Shown here one piece after another: positions 58,614-64,000 of a DNA stretch of 64,000 bases (its first letter is position 1; the number at the start of each line of letters is the position of its first letter). This DNA is from Lolium rigidum (Eukaryota > Streptophyta > Magnoliopsida > Poales > Poaceae). Location of the stretch: positions 41,193,047-41,257,046 of the forward strand of contig NC_061510.1 of NCBI RefSeq assembly GCF_022539505.1, in the 5' to 3' direction. The notes below the pieces were generated by a model. It did no database searches and had not been told where the DNA came from. It saw only the letters and a program-made list of their open reading frames with translations. The translations under genes were made by a program, and so were the position numbers.

Positions 58614-58830
58614 TGTAGGGATTCGTTGCATAGAAAACAAAAATTTTCCTACCGCGAACACACAATCCAAGCCAAGATGCACTCTAGAAGACGGTAGCAA
58701 CGAGGGGATTATCGAGTCTCACCCTTGAAGAGATTCCAAAGCCTACAAGTTGAGGCTCTTGTTGCTGCGGTAGACGTTTACTTGCCGCTTGCAAAAACGC
58801 GTAGAAGATCTTGATCACGGCGCCACGAAC
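58614..58830 (-). repeat. Partial 5' LTR of the Angela-type element
   Basis: 217 bp matching 51782-51998. The remaining 1.57 kb of LTR is absent; the next base is LINE sequence. Confidence 0.9.
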
Positions 58831-59772
58831 ATATGAAGCTGGTCCTCCAATCTCTCTAGTTTGAATCGTGCCACTTTCTCCTTCGTCACAGTAGCCTCCG
58901 AAATATCACCCCGCCGAATATCTTCCAACTCCGTATGAAGCTTTTTTTATGCGCTGTTGCAGATCACCAAGCACATCACGACTCCAAGTATGTAAGTCTT
59001 TCGACACTGATTTTAAGAAGTCCATTGTATTGTTTGCTCCCATATGAGCCGCATCCTTCCAAGCTGTATTGACCACTTTCTCACAATCATCCTCTAGCAG
59101 CCAGCGAGTCTCAAACCTTTTATTGAGTAAATTTGGTCGTGGTTTATTCCTCCTGTATGTTTCGTCGATGGTGACAATCACAGGACGGTGATCATAATGT
59201 TCCGGGCATCCGTTCTCCACTCTATAATTAGTGAAACGAGCACACCATTCAGGGTTAGCTACTGCTCTACCAAGACGCTCACGAATATAACCATCAACAC
59301 GATAATTGTTATTCCTCCAAGTGAAAACATGACCCTCAAAACCGAGGTCATTTAAATTACAAAAATTCAAAGCATTTCGAAACATTTCCATTTGGATTTG
59401 AGGTTTTGGGAGACCACCTTGCTTTTCAAAACTATATAAAATTTCGTTGAAATCCCCTATACATAGCCATGGAAGCTTTTCCTGACGTCTCTTCTCTGTT
59501 TTCAACTCTTGGTTCCCCATAAATTCCAGTAAATCACCTCTTGAAACCATCAGACTGTGATGTCTACATCGATGTGCATTCTGCCCAACCACCTCAAACT
59601 CAGATTTATTCCTTTTTTCCAAAATAACGCCAAGCCACCACTCTTCCCCTTGCACTCTTTAAAAACCACAGACAGAATTTTCAGAGTGTACCGCAGCTTC
59701 TCTACTCCCGTTTTGTCGAGCTTCGTCTCCGACAAGAAAAGGATATCAGGGTCCTCCTTCTTCTGACCGCCC
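58831..59772 (-). pseudogene. LINE (L1-type) endonuclease fragment
   Basis: Minus-strand apurinic-type endonuclease. EDPDILFLSETK (with the active-site Glu) is near 59735-59770. After a frame change near 59570, LCIGDFNEIL lies at about 59442-59470, NDLGFEGHVFTWRN follows, then RERLGRAVANPEW, and YDHRPVIV near 59180 has Tyr in place of the usual Ser of the SDH motif. The fragment ends around the LEDQLHM wording at 58831-58850. The RT half is at 43023-43780, and the two halves meet within a few codons when the intervening 15 kb is removed. The first strand of the endonuclease fold is not seen upstream of 59772. Confidence 0.88.
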
Positions 59773-60159
59773 ACATGTACAGTAATACTAGATATAGATA
59801 TTGGCATACCTGGATCGGGCTGGTCCATCTGATCGAGAGCCCAAAGGCAGCCGCCCTTACCAGGTCCTACTACACATCCATTGCGTTGTGGACCCACTCA
59901 CTCCGCCTGGGAAGGAAATCAACCTTCGCCGACACGTGGGCCCGCGGAGCGTGTGTCAGGGCCATTTTGATAACTTTGGCACGGGGGGAGGAAAGTTCTT
60001 TTGCCTCAGTAATCCTAGATCTACGGAATTTTGCTTACGGAGCAGTTCTACGGACTGAGGTGGGTGCACAGGGTTGGTACGGTTGGTTTTGCTTTCCACA
60101 ATTTCAGGGCCATGACCTGCACAACTTGAAGCCACGTAATGTCCGTAAGTAAGATCTTG
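59773..60159. other. No gene recognised
   Basis: Short region between LINE and Harbinger element H3. It contains GTGGGCCCGCGG and a 50-bp stretch (59959-60008) resembling 28285-28341. Confidence 0.4.
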
Positions 60160-60553
60160 TAAAAGCATCTCCAGTCGCGTCCCCAAACCATCCCCAAAAC
60201 GATTTGGGGCGCGTCGGACAAAAAAACGTTCCCAGCCACGTCCCCCAAAGCCGCTTTTTGTCCGGCGCGCCCCGATACGGTGTCCAGTGCTCCGAGCCCG
60301 TCCCCGCCCCACCGGGGACGCACCGGGGACGCCGGACGCACCGAAAAGCGAGGCGGGGAGTGGCGGGGCCAACCCGTCAGTGGCACATTGAATTTTAACC
60401 TAACCGTCGCCTACCTCGTGACGGAAGTTATTGGCGCGCAGCGACGGTGCAGTTCCCGCAGTTCCCGCAGAGGTGCAACGAAGCGTCTCGTCGCCGCCTA
60501 GCTCTGCGCGCCAGCGTTAATGAGCGCCACCGCTCCCCCGCCTCCCTCTCGCC

Positions 60554-60562
60554 TATAAAAAA
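60554..60562 (+). promoter_or_regulatory. TATA box of the H3 B3 gene
   Basis: TATAAAAAA, 95 bp upstream of the ATG, with a CT-rich leader containing ACACACAAACCCTAG. The same arrangement is conserved in H4. Confidence 0.6.
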
Positions 60563-60648
60563 GGGCCGCCTCTCATCGTCCCTCTCACACACAAACCCTA
60601 GCGCCTCTCTCCCCATCCCTAGCCACCACCATCTGAAGAGTCGACGCC

Positions 60649-61230
60649 ATGGCTGGTAGAGGCGGAGGCCGAGCTCGTGGTCGTGGCCGCGGCTGCGGCA
60701 GAGCTGCACGCTCACCGTCGCCTGCGATGTCGTCGTCGTCCTCATCGTCGGACAGGCAGGACGAGGAAGGGTCTATGCTGTTCGAGTTCATCGTCGTCCT
60801 CAAGGGCGACCCACACGGCATCCAGAGGCTGTCGGACGACTTCGCCGACTTCGTCGCCAACGACGAGCGCCCGGGCTCGCTGCATCTGCGGGAGGATGGC
60901 TGCCACTACTGCCGCTCGATGGTCGACGTGATCTACGACGCGCGCGGTAAGTTGTACCTCCATATCGGCTGGGAGAAGTTCGCGCACTACCACCGCCTCG
61001 AAGTCGACTTCATGCTCGTGTTGTCCTACTTCGGCGACAGGGACGTGAGCGTCAAGGTGTTCGACGAGACGCGTTGCCGCCGGAACTACCACGGTGATAG
61101 CGCCAAGGAGGACGACGACTTAAGAGTGTTGTTTCTTCACAGCGAAAAAATGCACGAAGGTTTCTGGATGTTCTTCCTCGGAAGAACCAACAGGGGTACC
61201 CTCACCAGCTGGATTTTCCAGTTTGGGTGA
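60649..61230 (+). CDS. B3-domain DNA-binding protein, cargo of H3
   Basis: 193 codons, intact frame. Residues 1-22 are a basic Gly/Arg repeat (GGGRARGRGRGCGRAA), which could bind nucleic acid or act in nuclear import. Ser-rich and acidic linkers follow. About residues 43-146 form a B3-type domain: LFEFIVVLKG, FADFVANDERPGSLHL, YLHIGWEKFAHYHRLE, VLSYFGDRDVSVKVFD. B3 domains are plant-specific DNA-binding folds of transcription factors. The last 33 residues exist only because the stop used in the H4 copy (TGA) is TTA here; they are read-through of the former 3' untranslated region. The ATG has a good context (GCCATGG). Whether it is expressed is unknown. Confidence 0.72.
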   Translation: MAGRGGGRARGRGRGCGRAARSPSPAMSSSSSSSDRQDEEGSMLFEFIVVLKGDPHGIQRLSDDFADFVANDERPGSLHLREDGCHYCRSMVDVIYDARGKLYLHIGWEKFAHYHRLEVDFMLVLSYFGDRDVSVKVFDETRCRRNYHGDSAKEDDDLRVLFLHSEKMHEGFWMFFLGRTNRGTLTSWIFQFG

Positions 61231-62047
61231 CTGGGTGTGCCCTCGAGTGTTCTTTCTTGGCAGCAAACACACAAAACCTTCGATGCCCGGCCTAGTTAGG
61301 TTTAGTTTTTTTGCAATCTTTTATATTTGTGTCAACCATGATTCAAACTATGTATTAGTTTGTGGAAAACCATGTTCGAAACTATATCTTCATGTAAACC
61401 ACGTTCCCAATTATGTATTAGTTTGTGGAATATTTCTTCTCTTTATTGAAATAAAATACAAAAAACAAAAAAAAGTATTTTAATGTTTGGGGGCGGTGTT
61501 TGGGGACGCGGCTGCGACGTTCCCCAAACGCGGCACAAACAAAACACGTCTCCAAACGCTCGATTCGACGCGCTTTGGGGATGGTTTGGGGACGCGACTG
61601 GAGATGCTCTAAGAGCATCTCCACCGGTGCCCCCGATACCGGCCCCGATAGTATTTTGGGGGCCGAGAGCGAAAATGGGCTCGCACCGGCGCGCCCCATA
61701 TGGCGCCGGCCAATTTTGGAGCCCAATAGAATCGCCGGCAACCCCGTGCCGGTCCCTTCGCCAAGGGCGCGAATCGGGCGCGCCGGTGCCTCGCGAGGCT
61801 AAATGTTTTGGGCGTCAGCCACACATCCCAAAAGTCGACGCCAGCGGGGAGTAGCGGCGCCGACGCGTCAGCGGCTCATTCAATTTTAACCTAACCGTCG
61901 CCTACCTCGCGACGGGAGTTAATTGGGGCGCAGCGGCGGTGCAATTGCCGCAGACGCGCAGCGAACCGTCCCGTCGGGCGCGCCTTGCTCTTCGTGCCGC
62001 CGTTAATGAGCGCCACCGCTCCCCCGCTCCCCCGCCTCCCTCCGGCC

Positions 62048-62055
62048 TATAAAAG
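62048..62055 (+). promoter_or_regulatory. TATA box of the H4 B3 gene
   Basis: TATAAAAG, 93 bp upstream of the ATG at 62141, in a context (CCTATAAAAGGGCCGCCTCT) nearly identical to H3. Confidence 0.6.
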
Positions 62056-62140
62056 GGCCGCCTCTCATCGTGCCTCTCACACACAAACCCTAGCACCTCT
62101 CTCCCCAACCCTAGCCGCCACCATCTGAATATACGATGCA

Positions 62141-62605
62141 ATGTCTGGTCGAGGCCGAGGTCGCGGCCGTGGTCATGGTCGTGGCCGCGGCATAGGTGCA
62201 CACACTCCGTCGCCTGCGACGCCATCGTCTTCATCGTCGGAGATGGACGAGGAGGGGCCCGTGTTGTTCGAGTTCGTCCTCGTCCTCAAGGGAGACCCAC
62301 GTGGCATCCAGAGGCTGTCGGACTCCTTCGCCGACTTCGTCGCCGGCGACGACCGCCCGGGCACGCTGTATCTGCGGGAGGATTCGTGTGGCTACTACCG
62401 GTGGACCGTGGAGGTGATCTACGACGCTCGCGGCAAGATGTACCTCCACATCGGCTGGGAGAAGTTCGCACGCCACCACAGCCTCCAAGCCGGCTTCATG
62501 CTCGTGTTCTCCTACTTCGGCGACAGGGACATGAGCATCAAGGTGTTCGACGACACGCGTTGCCACCGAAACTACCACGTCGACAGCGCCGAGGAGGATG
62601 ACTGA
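62141..62605 (+). CDS. B3-domain DNA-binding protein, cargo of H4
   Basis: 154 codons, intact frame, ending at TGA 62603-62605. Domain order is as in H3: a Gly/Arg repeat (RGRGRGRGHGRGRG), a Ser-rich linker, an acidic MDEEGPV, then the B3 domain from LFEFVLVLKG to VFDDTRCHRNYH (about residues 42-146) and a short acidic tail. It differs from the H3 protein mainly by conservative changes, and the frame is kept despite many substitutions. An out-of-frame ATG overlaps just upstream (62136-62138), so translation of the main frame may be reduced. The 3' flank repeats the H3 3' sequence, including GCACGTTCCAATTATG-like wording. Expression is unproven. Confidence 0.72.
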   Translation: MSGRGRGRGRGHGRGRGIGAHTPSPATPSSSSSEMDEEGPVLFEFVLVLKGDPRGIQRLSDSFADFVAGDDRPGTLYLREDSCGYYRWTVEVIYDARGKMYLHIGWEKFARHHSLQAGFMLVFSYFGDRDMSIKVFDDTRCHRNYHVDSAEEDD

Positions 62606-63106
62606 CGAGTGTTGTTTCTTCGCAGCGAATATCGGCTCGCATGTTTTCGGATGTTCTTCATCGAAAGAACCAACAGGGCCACCCTCGCCAGCTGGATTTT
62701 CCAGTTTGGGTGACTGGGTGTGCCCTCGAGTGTTCTTTCTTCGCAGCGAACACACGAAACCTGCGATGACCAGCCTAGTTAGGTTTAGTTTTTTTGCAAC
62801 GTTTTATATTTGTGTCCACCATGGTTCAAACTATGTATTAGTGTGTGGAAAACCATGTTCCAAATTATATCTTCATGTAAACCACGTTCCAATTATGTAT
62901 TAGTTTGTGGAATAAAATATTTCTTATTCAGTTTTCTATGCATTAATTTACGAATTTAATTCAAAACATCTATCGGGCCGTCGTTTTGGGGCGCTGGTAT
63001 GGGAACGGCTCCCCCAAATATAGGATACAGTACCGGCGCCCCCCAAACGGAGATGCCGGCGCCCTTGCCGGCGTCTATTTAGGGGCTACCGGTGGAGATG
63101 CTCTAA

Positions 63107-64000
63107 GGGCATCTCCAGCGGCGCGACGCATTTTGGACGCCCGAAATGTCCGTTTGCGTCGCGCGGCGGACGCTCGACAGACCGTTCTTGTCCGCGCGTC
63201 CGTTTGCACCTAGGGGTGGCTCCAGCGGGCCGACGCATTTCCGCGTTTTGCATCAATTTATGAAGTTTCCAAACAACAAAATAAGGAAATCAATAAAGTC
63301 ATAGTTATTACATTTAAATTTTTAAAAGTCGACATGAAAGTAAGATAGTATTTCTCTAGGCATGATATTCATGGCCAGCCAATGTCCACTGATGCTCAAT
63401 CAGATCCGTTTGCAGATGTTTGGAGACGTTCTCGTCAGTGACTTCTACATTCCTATGTAGATAGTCCTGCCAAGATGAAGCTCCAGGAAGTGGCGCAACC
63501 AGCTCACCTTGGAAATCCCAGTGGTTCTCATTGCGGCTATCAGGACGCTCGTTCTCAACGATCATGTTGTGCATGATCACGCAACATGTCATCACCTCAT
63601 GCATGGTCTTCAGCGACCATGTTCTTGCCGGGTGATGGACAATTTCCCACCGAGATTGGAGCACACCAAATCCGCGCTCCACATCTTTCCTGCAAGCCTC
63701 TTGCATCTTGGCAAACCTCCTCGTCTTCTCGGAGTTTGGATTACAGACAGTCTTCACCAATGTGTCCCAATCAGGGTAGATGCCATCAGCAAGATAATAT
63801 GGCTTGTCATATGCATTTCTATTGATCTCATAGCTCACCCGGGGAGCTTTGCCTTGCATGAGCCGGTTGAAAACCATTGATCGGTGCAACACATTGATGT
63901 CATTGTTGGAACCGGCCATGCCAAAGAATGAATGCCAAATCCATAAATCTTGAGATATGACAGCTTCAAGAATGACAGTCCGTCCCTCCTCATGTCCGCT
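63107..64000 (-). mobile_element. PIF/Harbinger element H5, transposase-bearing, right-truncated by window
   Basis: Left end GGGCATCTCCAGCGGCGCGA starts directly after the TAA (63104-63106) that closes H4. It carries a minus-strand transposase gene. The other end is outside the window, so length and TSD cannot be confirmed. Confidence 0.8.
63356..64000 (-). CDS. PIF/Harbinger transposase, C-terminal part
   Basis: Open from the right edge to a stop at 63356-63358 (214 codons visible). It shows DDE-type (DDE_Tnp_4) transposase wording: ISQDLWIWHSFFGMAGSNND (with the Asp of SNNDINVL), YYLADGIYPDWDTLVKTV, RKDVERGFGVLQSRW (Glu of the triad) and TCCVIMHNMIVENERPD. About half the usual length is present; the N-terminus with the first catalytic Asp and the helix-turn-helix lies beyond 64000. 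No stop or frameshift is seen, so it may be functional. PIF/Harbinger elements usually also encode a Myb/SANT-type partner, not visible here. Confidence 0.88.
   Translation of the reverse strand, partial: SGHEEGRTVILEAVISQDLWIWHSFFGMAGSNNDINVLHRSMVFNRLMQGKAPRVSYEINRNAYDKPYYLADGIYPDWDTLVKTVCNPNSEKTRRFAKMQEACRKDVERGFGVLQSRWEIVHHPARTWSLKTMHEVMTCCVIMHNMIVENERPDSRNENHWDFQGELVAPLPGASSWQDYLHRNVEVTDENVSKHLQTDLIEHQWTLAGHEYHA

Larger units (their letters stand above)
51782..58830 (-). mobile_element. Angela/BARE-type Copia element, non-autonomous or decayed, 5' LTR truncated
   Basis: 3' LTR at 51782-53573; primer site GCTCTGATACCA (TGGTATCAGAGC on the minus strand) at 58601-58612; and only the last 217 bp of the 5' LTR at 58614-58830, joined directly to LINE sequence. 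The LTR start TGTTGGAGATATGCCC and AATAATAAAATGG wording are those of the Angela/BARE/WIS group. The 5-kb interior has no long frame. Left flank is GTATC; the right TSD is lost. The two LTR ends differ at about 5 of 217 positions. Confidence 0.85.
60163..61609 (+). mobile_element. PIF/Harbinger-type element H3 with B3 gene
   Basis: Left end AAGCATCTCCAGTCGCG (first base mutated from G) and right end complementary to GAGCATCTCCAGTCGCG. TSD TAA at 60160-60162 and 61610-61612. About 230 bp at the left and 110 bp at the right are homologous to the ends of H2. The interior (about 60385-61470) is homologous to H4. No transposase. Confidence 0.82.
61613..63103 (+). mobile_element. PIF/Harbinger-type element H4 with B3 gene
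   Basis: Ends GAGCATCTCCACCGGTGCCC and complementary GGGGCTACCGGTGGAGATGC. TAA at 61610-61612 is shared with H3; the other copy is at 63104-63106. The cargo region matches H3, but the outer 100-250 bp on each side do not. Confidence 0.85.

Noticed and set aside
1..64000. CRISPR array, tRNA, rRNA or bacterial operon features
   Set aside because: Direct repeats are satellites, LTRs or palindrome arrays without regular spacers. No cloverleaf or rRNA sequence is recognised, and gene structures are those of plant transposons.

Overview
This is a stretch of grass nuclear DNA, very probably from a large, repeat-rich Pooideae genome (Triticeae or Poeae). The evidence is the repeat families: an Athila-like LTR with a tRNA-Asp-type primer site, a Tat-lineage Gypsy element with an antisense gene, an Angela/BARE-type Copia element, PIF/Harbinger elements ending in GAGCATCTCCA, and Helitrons with a GCCCGYGCGTTGC hairpin. 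I see no intact ordinary host gene, rRNA, tRNA or CRISPR array. The window reads as a gene-poor transposon nest in which many insertions can be dated relative to one another from target-site duplications (TSDs).

Layout. 1-3094: left-truncated Athila-like LTR element on the minus strand. 3376-4365: decayed Myb/SANT-like gene. 4366-6218: no gene seen. 6224-24175: three nested layers, each with a perfect 5-bp TSD. A Copia-type solo LTR (TSD GACGC) is split by a 16.8-kb Tat-type Gypsy element (TSD AGGGC), whose gag is split near codon 13 by a 3.65-kb LTR-like insert (TSD ACACG). The Gypsy element carries pol on the minus strand and, on the plus strand, a spliced antisense gene with its own TATA box. 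24902-28236: two PIF/Harbinger-type elements carrying related cargo genes. 28692-29218: a hAT-like MITE whose right TSD is displaced 11.3 kb by a head-to-tail Helitron array (29219-40492). The first Helitron holds a Copia pol gene ending in a 1-kb inverted duplication.

40501-43022: mostly unclassified. 43023-43780 and 58831-59772 are two halves of one LINE, separated by about 15 kb of insertions: a chimeric Gypsy element (43781-51781) and a non-autonomous Angela-type element (51782-58830). 60163-64000: three PIF/Harbinger-type elements end to end, separated only by single TAA trinucleotides. The first two carry B3-domain genes with open frames and TATA boxes; the third encodes a PIF/Harbinger transposase that runs off the window.

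How it fits together. The most interesting signal is the Harbinger group. Two elements share termini but have unrelated cargo, and two share cargo but have different termini, as expected if cargo and ends are exchanged. A second theme is promoter design: a Copia solo LTR and a Gypsy family both place arrays of short palindromes with a single central base just upstream of their TATA boxes. Coding frames in the LTR elements, the LINE and most cargo are decayed; the best-preserved frames are the two B3 genes, the partial transposase and the Copia IN-RT-RNase H frame.
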